Below the pieces are notes generated by a model that was not told the origin of the DNA, did not search any database, and worked only from the letters and a program-made list of their open reading frames with translations. This document shows positions 16,178-24,744 of a stretch of 53,886 nucleotides of DNA, piece after piece (the first letter of the stretch is position 1; each line of letters begins with the position of its first letter). Source of the stretch: CAZDUS01 sp964609375. Its GTDB lineage: Bacteria; Verrucomicrobiota; Kiritimatiellia; CAIKKV01; CAITUY01. Location: positions 1 through 53,886 of the forward strand of contig CAZSSA010000005.1 of the NCBI GenBank assembly GCA_964609375.1, in the 5' to 3' direction. The position numbers and the translations under genes are program-made.

Positions 16178-16987
16178 CTACAGTTTGCGGTGAGCGAGGG
16201 CTGGTATGCGTCGGCGGGTCTGGTCGAGTTGGTGGATATCAAGGGTGACAGTAACCGCGCCTTCGCCTTCCTCAATTTGGGTGAGGATATCGCCCCATGG
16301 GCCGATGATCATGCTGTGCCCGTAACTTTCGACTTTGGTGTGAGGGTCTGCTCCGCACTGATTGGGGGCGATGACAAAGCATTGGTTTTCGATGGCGCGA
16401 GCCCGCAACAGGACTTCCCAGTGATCCTTGCCGGTGTTCTGGGTGAAATTGGCGGGGATGAAGAATAGGTGAGCGCCCTTGGCTGAATAGAGTCGGAATA
16501 GTTCAGGGAAGCGAACATCGTAGCAAATGGCCATGCCGCATTGCCATCCATCCACATCCACCATGACAGGCGTGTTGCCGGCCAGATAGGTATCGCTTTC
16601 GCGGATGACCTGGTCAGGTCCGATTTCCACCTCGAAAAGGTGCATTTTCCGGTAAGATGCCTGGACATCGCCGCGGCGGTTAACAAGGACGCTTGTATTA
16701 TAGAGTCCCTGGCCGGAAGATTCGATCATGCTGCCAGCGAGGACCCAGGCATTGTGGCGGTGGGCGATGGAAGCCATGAAGTTCATCAGTGGTCCAGTGA
16801 TGCTTTGGGCGTTGTCGTGGTAGTCCTGATGACTGCCACGAATGGCGAAGACTTCCGGCAAGGCGATGATGTCTGTTGAGCCCACTCCGGAAAGCAGGCG
16901 TTTCAGTTTCCCGAGGTTAGCCTGAATATCCGCACCGGCACTGATCTGGACCAGCGTTACGCGAAGATGGTTGGATAGTGTTGACAT
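16178..16987 (-). CDS. Carbon-nitrogen hydrolase (nitrilase superfamily amidase)
   Basis: 269 aa cytoplasmic amidase. The catalytic triad is visible: Glu in IIALPEVFA (about 45), Lys in SYRKMHLFEVE (about 113) and Cys in GMAICYDVRFPELFR (about 155). Length and motifs match the Nit1/Nit2 branch, whose members hydrolyse deaminated glutathione or omega-amides such as alpha-ketoglutaramate; which one cannot be decided. The gene lies 19 nt upstream of the RlmL-like gene on the same strand and is probably co-transcribed with it. Confidence 0.9.
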   Translation of the reverse strand: MSTLSNHLRVTLVQISAGADIQANLGKLKRLLSGVGSTDIIALPEVFAIRGSHQDYHDNAQSITGPLMNFMASIAHRHNAWVLAGSMIESSGQGLYNTSVLVNRRGDVQASYRKMHLFEVEIGPDQVIRESDTYLAGNTPVMVDVDGWQCGMAICYDVRFPELFRLYSAKGAHLFFIPANFTQNTGKDHWEVLLRARAIENQCFVIAPNQCGADPHTKVESYGHSMIIGPWGDILTQIEEGEGAVTVTLDIHQLDQTRRRIPALAHRKL

Positions 16988-17000
16988 GGCTTAGGGAAGA

Positions 17001-17034
17001 GAATCCAGAATTTAGAAGACAGAATCCAGAAGAA
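17001..17034. repeat. Heptad-period array (GAATCCA family)
   Basis: Units GAATCCA, GAATTTA, GAAGACA, GAATCCA, GAAGAA in perfect 7-bp register, in the 116-bp intergenic region between the amidase and the Memo-family gene. Nothing else is recognisable in that region. Confidence 0.85.
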
Positions 17035-17103
17035 AATAAACCTGTTATCCAGACTGCAACTGAGAAAAGCGAGCAATACGCGAAAAATGGAGAGGCCTGG
17101 CGA

Positions 17104-17958
17104 TCATACAGCGAAGGCGACGGCGCTGTAACCGACGACCCATTGGCCGCGGCTTTCCGGGAATTGATCGCCGCTATTACGATACCGCAGGACGGTTGCC
17201 TTGGTGCATCCTTCCAGTTGGGCGTACTTCATGGCGGTTACGACAGGGGCGATTCCGCAAAACACCTGTTGGGTGTAATTCCATGACCGAAGGATGCCGG
17301 TGATGTCCATGGCGGTCACTTTTTTCAGGGTGGCCTGATCGGTTTTACGGACCAGTTCATAATTTGGATCGTGGAGCATATCGGAACTGGCAACGACGAG
17401 CAGAGATTTTTTAAGGGCAAGTTTCTGGATGGCGGCGGCGAGAGAGTCAAGGGTGCCGGGGTCGTGACTGCCGATGAGGGCCATAATCAACGCTGCTTTC
17501 GGGAGGGTGGCTTGAATAAGAGGAATTTGGTTTTCGGCGGAATGTTCACCGATGTGGGGGTGGTAGTCGATGGTGATGCGAGGGTCGGCGGCGGTGAGGA
17601 AGGCGGCGGACTCGACATCAAGCGGGGTTTGGCCGAGAGGAGTGGCGAAGGTGTTGCCATCGATAAGGGCGACGCCGCGAAAACTTTCCTTGTGGCTGAA
17701 CCCCAGGACAATGGCCAGATCGGGGGCGGGGTGAGATAGGATGTTTTCCTGAACGGCCTTATAAGCGGTGGCGGCGACCGGGCCAGAATATAGATAACCG
17801 GCGTGGGGCGCGACCATGGCGACGATTCTGCCTTTGATATCGGGAACGACCGCTTCCTCGAGGTAATTTCTTACCATGCTTCCCAATTCGAAACGGTTTC
17901 CTGGAAACCATTTTCCAGCGCCGATGGCGGTTCTGATCAGAAGTTTATCGCCCTTCAT
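17104..17958 (-). CDS. Memo-family protein (AmmeMemoRadiSam protein B)
   Basis: 284 aa. It is homologous to human MEMO1, a fold related to non-haem iron dioxygenases. The three metal-ligand positions of the family are present: His in APHAGYLYSG (about 48), His in LGFSHKES (about 86) and Cys in QVFCGIAPV. In many bacteria Memo is encoded beside AMMECR1 and a radical SAM protein; neither is in this window. The start at 17958 follows a strong AGGAGGTGCGTC, better than the upstream ATG at 17976. A TTGTCA-17-TAATAT promoter precedes it. The biochemical role is not established. Confidence 0.9.
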   Translation of the reverse strand: MKGDKLLIRTAIGAGKWFPGNRFELGSMVRNYLEEAVVPDIKGRIVAMVAPHAGYLYSGPVAATAYKAVQENILSHPAPDLAIVLGFSHKESFRGVALIDGNTFATPLGQTPLDVESAAFLTAADPRITIDYHPHIGEHSAENQIPLIQATLPKAALIMALIGSHDPGTLDSLAAAIQKLALKKSLLVVASSDMLHDPNYELVRKTDQATLKKVTAMDITGILRSWNYTQQVFCGIAPVVTAMKYAQLEGCTKATVLRYRNSGDQFPESRGQWVVGYSAVAFAV

Positions 17959-17991
17959 GACGCACCTCCTATACAACCCTTCAACGTTGGA

Positions 17992-18020
17992 ATATTAACC
18001 TTTGGCGCTCCTATTGACAA
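17992..18020 (-). promoter_or_regulatory. Sigma-70-type promoter for the Memo gene
   Basis: On the minus strand: TTGTCA (18015-18020), 17-nt spacer, TAATAT (17992-17997), 34 nt before the start codon at 17958, with a strong Shine-Dalgarno in the resulting leader. Confidence 0.5.
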
Positions 18021-18093
18021 GTCGTTAAAGGTTGTGTGGCAGAGTGTTGGGAGAGAGAACGGGGTAGGTCTTATGTCTGGCGTTTAGAAAACG

Positions 18094-18144
18094 GGTCCCG
18101 ATGGAGCGGGATCAACAGAAAACCACAGGGAGTTGTGGTATTTT
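18094..18144 (+). promoter_or_regulatory. Tandem hairpins upstream of the Cys-rich gene
   Basis: Two hairpins in series: GGTCCCG (18094-18100) with CGGGATC (18107-18113), then a perfect ACCACA (18122-18127) with TGTGGT (18134-18139) followed by ATTTT. This could be a structured leader or attenuator for the gene starting at 18186. It matches no riboswitch class I recognise. Confidence 0.35.
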
Positions 18145-18185
18145 GATCTTCCCTGCATGTATGCACTTTGGCACCATCGGTACCC

Positions 18186-18440
18186 ATGCAACCTGACTCA
18201 AAGCAACCCGCGTCCAAATCCAGCCGTGGCATTCATGATGGCGGGAAGGCCACGCCCAAGGCCTGTTGGACTTGTGTTTTTCAGCAAATTGGCGGTCCTG
18301 CGTTTTTAGGGATGTGTACCTATTTTTCCGCCAAGCTTGAACAGCCCAATAAACCGATTCCGTCCTATCAAGTTGACAAAGGGTGTAAGTATTGGGAAGC
18401 CAAACTGGCAGTGATCAAGCCTAAGTACTCTGGGTCGTAA
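18186..18440 (+). CDS. Small Cys-rich protein of unknown function
   Basis: 84 aa, not recognised. The first 25 residues are polar and Lys/Ser-rich with no signal peptide. A cysteine cluster follows: CWTCVF, then MCTYF, then KGCKYWEAK, spacing CxxC-x15-C-x22-C. This could bind zinc or an Fe-S cluster or be redox active. I use the ATG at 18186; a TTG at 18168 would add six residues. A hairpin-rich leader precedes it, and it converges on rhamnulokinase with 11 nt between the stops. Coding is supported by the ordered Cys/aromatic pattern and lack of a competing frame. Confidence 0.6.
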   Translation: MQPDSKQPASKSSRGIHDGGKATPKACWTCVFQQIGGPAFLGMCTYFSAKLEQPNKPIPSYQVDKGCKYWEAKLAVIKPKYSGS

Positions 18441-18451
18441 GAGCTTGCTGA

Positions 18452-19957
18452 TTAGCGAAGCAGGTTCTTGAATTGGCGGTAAGCGTTTTTCCAGCGTGCT
18501 TCGTCTTGAGGCGTGTATTCCCGGATAGGGAATGCTTTGCGGATTAGCGGCTGGGCTTCACTCATGGAGTTGATGATTCCCAAGCCCAAGGCCTGTACCA
18601 TGCAATTGCCGATAGCGGTGGCCTCTTCAGGACCTGCAAAAACGGGTAGCCCGATGGCGTTGGCTGTATACTGGTTCAGCATGTTGTTTTTCGAGCCGCC
18701 ACCGACGATATGAACCACCTTGTTCGGAGTCCCGGAGACCTTGGCGAGGATCTCGTTAATATGCCGATATTTCATGGCCAGACTCTCGTACACAACCCTT
18801 AACATCGTGCCGCGATCCTTGGGGATGGTTTGCCCCGTATGCTGGCAGAATGCCGTGATGGCCGCTTGCATGTCCGGGGGGTTGTAGAAAGTCTTGTCAT
18901 CGGGATCAATGAAAGCGGTGAAGGAGGGTGCTTCTACCGTCCAACGATCCATGTCGGCCCATTTGATTTCATGACCGTCGGTTTTTTCCCATCCGCGTTT
19001 GAGTTCCTGAACCAGCCACGACCCCATGCAGTTGCGAAGCAGGCGAACATTGCCAATGCCACCCTCATTGCTGAGGTTATGAGCCATGGCTTCCCTGGTG
19101 GTGATGGCGGTGGGAACCAGTTTCCCGACCAGGGACCAGGTGCCGGAACTGATGATCAGCGCCTCGGCTGGATTATCCACGGGTGCGGCGGCAAAGGCAC
19201 TGGCGGTATCGTGTCCGCCGACGGCGATCAGCGGGGCTCGGTTGATGCCGACCGATGAAGCGAGTTCCGAGTGCAACTTGCCAGTGACGGTGCCGGGTGG
19301 GACAATCGGGGGCATTATCGCCGCCGGGATTTTGAGTTTACGCAGAATTTCGGGACTCCATAATTGAGTGTGGGCATCCATGAGTTGCGTGACGCTGGCA
19401 AAGGTTGAATCCACAACTTTGACGCCACCCAGGAAATAATAGAAAAGAGTGGGGGCCGGGAGGTAATACGCGCCAGGCTTGAGGGTTTTGCCGCGGTTAA
19501 GCATGAACCAGTGGAGTTGATTGCTGACGTTGAAAGGTTGGAAGTGGATGCCTGTCAATTGGTAGGCCTTTCGTGCCCCTACCTTTGCTATTACTTTCTC
19601 CACCATGGTGTCGAGCCGGTGATCGCGATAGGCGTAGAGTTTGCCGAGGGGGTCCCCTTCGGCCGTCATCATTTGCCCGTCGGCGCCCCAGGTGTCGATG
19701 CCAATCCCCTCTAGGGTGTCTGAAATGGTTCGCCGGTATTCCTGCAACCCCTTTAGGAGATTCTGATAAAGAAGGATGTCGTCCCAGTAGGTGCGCTCCG
19801 TCATATGGCCCTCGGCGTCCGGGATGAAGAATGACACGGCTTCATGAGTGAACCGGTGGACTTCCTGAAGTCGGAAGGTTCCGGCTTCGAAGATGCCTGC
19901 AAAACATTTTCCTCCGGACGCTCCGAAATCGGCAGCAAAAACCCGTGTGGTGCTCAT
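18452..19957 (-). CDS. rhaB: Rhamnulokinase (FGGY family)
   Basis: 501 aa sugar kinase predicted to phosphorylate L-rhamnulose at C1 with ATP. Both FGGY actin-like domains are present: N-terminal phosphate loop AADFGASGGKC (residues 8-18), substrate region GIDTWGADG near 85, VGGHDTASAF near 245, SSGTWSL near 270 and the late GGGSKNNMLNQYTAN. The GIDTWGAD pattern and the adjacent L-rhamnose isomerase gene support rhamnulokinase over fuculokinase or xylulokinase. The start at 19957 gives the family's normal N-terminus and leaves 19 nt to rhaA. It is the last gene of the minus-strand operon. Confidence 0.9.
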   Translation of the reverse strand: MSTTRVFAADFGASGGKCFAGIFEAGTFRLQEVHRFTHEAVSFFIPDAEGHMTERTYWDDILLYQNLLKGLQEYRRTISDTLEGIGIDTWGADGQMMTAEGDPLGKLYAYRDHRLDTMVEKVIAKVGARKAYQLTGIHFQPFNVSNQLHWFMLNRGKTLKPGAYYLPAPTLFYYFLGGVKVVDSTFASVTQLMDAHTQLWSPEILRKLKIPAAIMPPIVPPGTVTGKLHSELASSVGINRAPLIAVGGHDTASAFAAAPVDNPAEALIISSGTWSLVGKLVPTAITTREAMAHNLSNEGGIGNVRLLRNCMGSWLVQELKRGWEKTDGHEIKWADMDRWTVEAPSFTAFIDPDDKTFYNPPDMQAAITAFCQHTGQTIPKDRGTMLRVVYESLAMKYRHINEILAKVSGTPNKVVHIVGGGSKNNMLNQYTANAIGLPVFAGPEEATAIGNCMVQALGLGIINSMSEAQPLIRKAFPIREYTPQDEARWKNAYRQFKNLLR

Positions 19958-19976
19958 ACGTTTCGGCCTTTCTGGA

Positions 19977-21242
19977 TTACCGGGCAGACAGCACTTTTGC
20001 TTCGTAGTTCTTGACCTCGGCCAGCCAGGCGGGGCCGACAGGGACATTCTTTGTTGCGCAATAGAAGTCCCAAACCGCGCCGAACGGGAGTGCTTTGATT
20101 TCTTCCTGCAGCGCCAGACGGGAGGTGAGGTCACCTTTTCGTTCCAATTGTTGAAGTTGCCGGGTAGGTTCCAGCAGGGCGATGAGAAGGGCCTTCAGCA
20201 TGGCTCGGGTTCCAATGACCCAAGCGGCCACGCGGTTGATGCTGGCATCGAAGAAGTCGAGTCCGATATGGGTGCGCTCCAGGTAGTCGCCGCGCACCAA
20301 TTCCTCGGCAATCGCCCTGAGATCGTCGGTTAGCGTCACGACGTGATCGCTATCCCATCGGACACCACGGCTGACGTGCAGGAGAATCTCGTCCATATTA
20401 CACAGTACCGAGGAGATTTTATCGGAGATGGTTTCCGTGGGGTGATAATGGCCTGAGTCGAGGCAGACGAGCTTTTTGTTGGCGATGGCATATCCCAGGT
20501 AGAACTCGTGGGACCCCACCACATAACTTTCGGAGCCGATGCCGAAGAGTTTGCCTTCGATGGCGTCGAGGTTATGTTTAGGGCTGATCTTTCCGGCGAA
20601 GACTTCGTCCAGGGATTTCCTGAGGATCAGGCGGGGGGTGGCGCGGTCGGCGGGAACATCCTTATAGCCGTCGGGTATCCAGACGTTGGTGACGCAGGGG
20701 GTCCCCAACTCTTTGCCGAATTTCTCGCCGATTTTTCGGCAAGCGATGCCATGGTTGACCCAGAATTTGCGGATGCCCTCATCGCGGCTAGAAAGGGTAA
20801 AGCCGTCTGCCGCCTTGGGATGGGAGAAGAAAGAGGGATTGAAATCCACGCCGATCCGACGGCTCTTGGCCCAATCCAGCCAGCGGGAGAAGAGGGCGGG
20901 GGTGAGTTGGTCACGGTCCACCTTGCGGCCTGAGTTTTCGGCGTAGATGGCGTGGAGGTTCAGACGGTGTTTGCCGGGGATGAGCGAATAGGTCATATCC
21001 AGGTCGGCGCGCAACTCATCGGCGGTGCGGGCCTTGCCGGGATAATTGCCTGTGGCTTGGATGCCGCCGCCTGTCAGTCCCGCGCTGCTCTCGAATCCGC
21101 CGACATCATCACCCTGCCAGCAATGTAACGAAACGGCCACTTTGGCGAGCCGCCGCATGGCTTTATCGGTGTCGACTCCAATGGAGGCATACTGTTCTTG
21201 CGCCAATGCGTAGGCTTTATCACACGCTTTTGTCGTTGCCAT
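19977..21242 (-). CDS. rhaA: L-rhamnose isomerase
   Basis: 421 aa, matching the family's ~419. Metal-dependent aldose-ketose isomerase converting L-rhamnose to L-rhamnulose. The hallmark VSLHCWQGDDVGGFE occurs at about 33-47. The metal-site regions are present: GVDFNPSFFSHPKA, FGIGSESYVVGSHEFYLGYA and CLDSGHYHPTETISDK, followed by LHVSRGVRWDSDHVV. The gene is second after E1 in the deoR-E1-rhaA-rhaB operon (37 nt after E1). This is the firmest marker that the locus handles L-rhamnose or a closely related deoxyhexose. Confidence 0.95.
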   Translation of the reverse strand: MATTKACDKAYALAQEQYASIGVDTDKAMRRLAKVAVSLHCWQGDDVGGFESSAGLTGGGIQATGNYPGKARTADELRADLDMTYSLIPGKHRLNLHAIYAENSGRKVDRDQLTPALFSRWLDWAKSRRIGVDFNPSFFSHPKAADGFTLSSRDEGIRKFWVNHGIACRKIGEKFGKELGTPCVTNVWIPDGYKDVPADRATPRLILRKSLDEVFAGKISPKHNLDAIEGKLFGIGSESYVVGSHEFYLGYAIANKKLVCLDSGHYHPTETISDKISSVLCNMDEILLHVSRGVRWDSDHVVTLTDDLRAIAEELVRGDYLERTHIGLDFFDASINRVAAWVIGTRAMLKALLIALLEPTRQLQQLERKGDLTSRLALQEEIKALPFGAVWDFYCATKNVPVGPAWLAEVKNYEAKVLSAR

Positions 21243-21279
21243 CGTTCGCTCCAGAATGACGGGTTGTTAATCGCCTTGT

Positions 21280-23748
21280 TTATACACCCAATTGGCTTCG
21301 CCGCATCAAGTCATTATTGCTGCAATCACGGCTGACGGTATATCCCTTCAGCGGCTGGATATGTTCATGGACGGCATCGATGATGTCGCAGGCGAAGGGG
21401 AAGAAGGCATCTTCCACTTCATCCTGAGGGGTGATCCAGTTGCGGGCGCCCACCACGACTGGCGGGGCATCCAGTTCGTCGAAGGCAAACTGGCTGATCT
21501 TGTTAGCCATGGTGTGCAGGAAACTGCCGCGCTCGCAGGCATCGCTTGCGAGGAGGATGCGGCGAGTCTTTTTTACGGACTCAATCACCTTGTCGTAATT
21601 AAACGGGACGACCGAGCGGGCATCGATGACCTCACAGGAGAGGCCAAACTTCTCCTCCAGTGTTTTGGCGGCTTCCAGTGCCCTGTAGAGCGTGGCGCCG
21701 ATGGTCAGGATGGTCAGGTCCCTGCCTGGCTTTTTCACATCCGGCTCGCCGAACGGGACTTCGTAATAGTCCGCGGGGACGCCACCCTTATGGAATTCCT
21801 CGGGGATATCGTAGATGCGCTGACTCTCGAAGAAGATTACCGGGTCAGTGCCCACCAGTGCTGAGTTCATTAATCCCTTGGCGTCATACGGTGTTGCCGG
21901 GAAGGCGATCTTCAGGCCGGGGATATGGGCCACCAGCGCAACCCAGTCCTGGCTGTGTTGGGCGCCGTATTTCGATCCCACGGAGACGCGGACGGTCACG
22001 GGCATCTTGAGGATGCCGCCGGACATGGACTGCCACTTCGAGAGCTGGTTAAACAGTTCGTCGCCGGCGCGGCCCATGAAGTCACAATACATCAATTCCA
22101 CCAGTGCACGGCCCCCTTCGAGGCCGTAGCCCACGGCGGTGCCGACGATGGCCGCTTCCGCGATGGGGGAGTTGAACAGCCGGTGATAGGGTAGTGCCTC
22201 GGTGAGGCCGCGATAGACGGCGAACGCACCACCCCAATCGCGGTTTTCCTCGCCGTAGGCAACGAGGGTTGGGTCGATGTAGAACCGATGGATGATGGCC
22301 TCGAACAAGGCGTCGCGGAAAAGCACGCAGCGGGCTTTTGGCAGGCGGGTCCCGGCTTCGTCAACGGCTGAACGGCTTTTTCCAGCCAGTTGCTTGATGC
22401 GGGGATTGGCTTCCAGTGGCATGAGAGTGTCGGGTTTTTCGCCTGACATCTTCTCAATACGCTGGTTGGAGAACATCGTTTGTTCAAGCAGGCTTCCCTT
22501 TTTCTTCAGGTCCGCGCGAGGTGAGATCGTCAGGTCGACCGCCTTCTGATAGGCCTTGAAGATCAGGCCGTCAATCTGCTCCTGCATGGTATTGAGATCG
22601 CCTTCGGTGGCGACCTTGTTTTTCACGAGCTGGCCGGCAAAGGTGACCAGGGGGTCAATCTGCTGCCATGCCTCGATTTCCGACTTTTCGCGGTAAGAGC
22701 TGGCGTCGGAGGGGGAATGGCCACTGTAACGGTAGGTGATGGTATCGAGCAGGACAGGGCCATCGCCGCGTGCCAGGATTTCCTTTTTACGGCGGATGGC
22801 GTCGATCACGGCCAGCGGATTAAAGCCATCGATGCGTTCGGCGTGGAGTTGATCCGGGCGGATTCCGGCGCCGAGGCGGGCGAGGACCTTGAAGCCCATC
22901 GTTTCTCCGACGGGTTGGCCGCCCATGCCGTAGAAATTATTAAAGAAGTTCATCACCAGCGGCAGGCCGCCTTTGTGGGCGCCATCCCACAGTTCCTTGA
23001 ATTGGTCCATGGCCGCGAAGCAAAGTCCTTCCCATACCGGGCCGCAGGCAGCGGAGGCATCGCCGATGTTGCAGACGACGATGCCGGAGCGGCGGTTGAC
23101 CTTCTTGAAGAGGGCCGCGCCGACGGAAATGTCCCCGGACCCGCCGACGATGGCATTATTGGGATAAACACCGAAGGGGGTGAAGAAGGCGTGCATGGAT
23201 CCGCCCATGCCCTTGTTGAAGCCGGCATCGCGGCCGAAGATTTCGGCCAGCGCCCCATAGAGAAGAAAGTCGATGGCCAGTTCCTTGATGCTGCCGGTAA
23301 AGCCCTTTTCCACGACGCGCAGGCAGGCGCCATCGAAGAAGGTTTTCATGATTGTTTGCAGCGTGTCGTCATCCAGTTTCTGGATGGCCGACAGACTTTT
23401 CGCGAGAATTTCGCCGTGGCTGCGATGACTGCCGTAGATGTGGTCATCCACGTCCAGCAGATAGGCTTGTCCCACGGCTGCTGATTCCTGGCCGATGGAG
23501 AGATGGGCGGGGCCGCGGTGATTGTAGGCGATGCCCTTGTAGGCGCCCTGCAACTTGACTTCGTTTAACATGGTCTCGAAGCCGCGGATGATAATCATAT
23601 CGCGCTGGATGCGCTTCAGGTCATCTTTTGCGAATTGCTTTAATTCATCCTTGATCGTTTTATTGTACTGGTTCACCGGGATCGGTTGGAACTCAACAAA
23701 CCCGGGACAACGCACGTCGTCCGGCAATATCATCTGATGTTTAGGCAC
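21280..23748 (-). CDS. 2-oxoacid dehydrogenase E1, fused alpha-beta
   Basis: 822 aa thiamine-diphosphate enzyme that decarboxylates a 2-oxoacid (or acetoin-like substrate) and passes the acyl group to lipoyl-E2. Residues ~45-390 are E1-alpha: GPAHLSIGQESAAVGQ, YGSHRSHGE, GGSMHAFF, and the ThDP site NIGDASAACG ... NFFNNFYGMGG (the usual GDG is GDA). Residues ~470-800 are E1-beta: YGEENRDWGGAFAV, NSPIAEAAIVGTAVGYGLEG, CDFMGRAGDE, GAQHSQDW and PGLKIAFPATPYDAKGL. It follows deoR by 20 nt. E2 and E3 are encoded on the opposite strand. Pyruvate is the best guess for substrate given the rhamnose genes. Confidence 0.9.
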   Translation of the reverse strand: MPKHQMILPDDVRCPGFVEFQPIPVNQYNKTIKDELKQFAKDDLKRIQRDMIIIRGFETMLNEVKLQGAYKGIAYNHRGPAHLSIGQESAAVGQAYLLDVDDHIYGSHRSHGEILAKSLSAIQKLDDDTLQTIMKTFFDGACLRVVEKGFTGSIKELAIDFLLYGALAEIFGRDAGFNKGMGGSMHAFFTPFGVYPNNAIVGGSGDISVGAALFKKVNRRSGIVVCNIGDASAACGPVWEGLCFAAMDQFKELWDGAHKGGLPLVMNFFNNFYGMGGQPVGETMGFKVLARLGAGIRPDQLHAERIDGFNPLAVIDAIRRKKEILARGDGPVLLDTITYRYSGHSPSDASSYREKSEIEAWQQIDPLVTFAGQLVKNKVATEGDLNTMQEQIDGLIFKAYQKAVDLTISPRADLKKKGSLLEQTMFSNQRIEKMSGEKPDTLMPLEANPRIKQLAGKSRSAVDEAGTRLPKARCVLFRDALFEAIIHRFYIDPTLVAYGEENRDWGGAFAVYRGLTEALPYHRLFNSPIAEAAIVGTAVGYGLEGGRALVELMYCDFMGRAGDELFNQLSKWQSMSGGILKMPVTVRVSVGSKYGAQHSQDWVALVAHIPGLKIAFPATPYDAKGLMNSALVGTDPVIFFESQRIYDIPEEFHKGGVPADYYEVPFGEPDVKKPGRDLTILTIGATLYRALEAAKTLEEKFGLSCEVIDARSVVPFNYDKVIESVKKTRRILLASDACERGSFLHTMANKISQFAFDELDAPPVVVGARNWITPQDEVEDAFFPFACDIIDAVHEHIQPLKGYTVSRDCSNNDLMRRSQLGV

Positions 23749-23768
23749 ATTATCCCCTTTTTTCTGAT

Positions 23769-24557
23769 TCAGGTTTCTGAATTATTAATGTTAAAATCAG
23801 GTGTTACTAACGACACCTTGTTTGCCTTGAAAAAATCCTGCCACTCGGGTGTGGGGGTTAGGTCTGTCACCACCGTGGCAATAGACTCCCAGTCCACAAT
23901 TTTGTAGAGAGAGGGCGCCTCAAATTTTGAGTGGTCCATCACCAGAATGGTTTCCTTTGCATGGCGGACGACCAGCCGGAAGAGATGAGCGCTTTCGATA
24001 TCGCTCGCGGTGAGGCCGAAATCCATGCTGACCCCGTCGGTGCCGATAAAGGCCCGATAGCCTCGCAATTGCTCCATGGCCTCCATGGCGAGCGGCCCGA
24101 CCGTATCCATGCGGTCCACCCGGTATTGTCCGCCCAGCATGATGATGTTGATATCAGGGATTGCCGACAACGCCTCGGTCAAACGGGTTGAATTGGCAAT
24201 GACTGACAAACTGCGTTTGCCTTTCATCAAGCTAGCCATTTGGAATGTTGTTGTTCCGGAATCGAGAAAGATCTGGTCACCATCGTTGATCAGTGTGGCC
24301 GCCAATTCTCCCACTTTCTGCTTTGCTTCGGCATGAAGGATGTTCTTGGTGCTGAAAGAGAAGTCGGCATGACGTTTTTGAGTGGCACCACCATAGATCA
24401 ATTCAAGTTCCTGGGCGTCTGCCATCGTCTTCAGGTCACGGCGCACGGTGGCTTCGGAAATGTTCATTTCGGTGGCCAATTCTTTTACAAGAACATGCCC
24501 GTTCCGATAGATTTCCTTCAGGATGAATTCTTTGCGCTGTTTTCTTGAATAAACCAT
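23769..24557 (-). CDS. DeoR-family transcriptional regulator
   Basis: 262 aa. The N-terminal winged helix (residues 3-57) carries a recognition segment LATEMNISEATVRRDLKTM; the C-terminal DeoR sensor domain has IFLDSGTTTFQMA and IGTDGVSMDFGLTASD, which bind sugar-phosphate effectors in this family. As first gene of the minus-strand operon and divergent from E2, it is well placed to control both arms; a phosphorylated rhamnose intermediate is the probable inducer (inference). The start at 24557 fits the family N-terminus; the frame's upstream ATG at 24623 would lie inside the operator. Confidence 0.92.
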   Translation of the reverse strand: MVYSRKQRKEFILKEIYRNGHVLVKELATEMNISEATVRRDLKTMADAQELELIYGGATQKRHADFSFSTKNILHAEAKQKVGELAATLINDGDQIFLDSGTTTFQMASLMKGKRSLSVIANSTRLTEALSAIPDINIIMLGGQYRVDRMDTVGPLAMEAMEQLRGYRAFIGTDGVSMDFGLTASDIESAHLFRLVVRHAKETILVMDHSKFEAPSLYKIVDWESIATVVTDLTPTPEWQDFFKANKVSLVTPDFNINNSET

Positions 24558-24610
24558 GGTAATCACTATAATGCTTACAACTGTTTGACGTTTTTGCCAT
24601 AAGAGGAGCA

Positions 24611-24638
24611 CATTTGTCAACAAAATGTTGCAAATGTT
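24611..24638. promoter_or_regulatory. Palindromic operator in the divergent rhamnose promoter region
   Basis: Inverted repeat ACATTTG-T-CAACA (24611-24623), centre AAA, TGTTG-CAAATGT (24627-24638): 12-bp arms with one extra T. It sits midway between deoR and E2 and just upstream of the plus-strand -35 box, so it could control both operons. A GTTTGAC 7-mer also occurs twice (24583-24589 and 24641-24647). DeoR binding is inferred from position. Confidence 0.6.
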
Positions 24639-24642
24639 TGTT

Positions 24643-24671
24643 TGACATATTTACAAAGCGGTTGCATATTT
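24643..24671 (+). promoter_or_regulatory. Sigma-70 promoter for the E2-E3-aldolase operon
   Basis: TTGACA (24643-24648), 17-nt spacer, CATATT (24666-24671). The -35 is perfect and adjoins the palindromic operator. The predicted transcript start leaves a leader of about 65 nt before the E2 ATG at 24745. Confidence 0.6.
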
Positions 24672-24744
24672 TTAAGTTCTTACATGTTGAGTTGGTTTTT
24701 GGGTAGATGTGCTGAAATCCGACGTATAGAGGGAGAAGAAAATT

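Noticed and set aside
18014..18042. Plus-strand promoter with TTGACA at 18014
   Set aside because: At 17 nt the -10 would be TGGCAG, with no acceptable match nearby; the same DNA fits a better minus-strand promoter.
18443..18461. Bidirectional terminator between the Cys-rich gene and rhaB
   Set aside because: GCTTGCT/AGCGAAGC pairs only with a bulge, overlaps the rhaB stop and lacks a T run on either strand.
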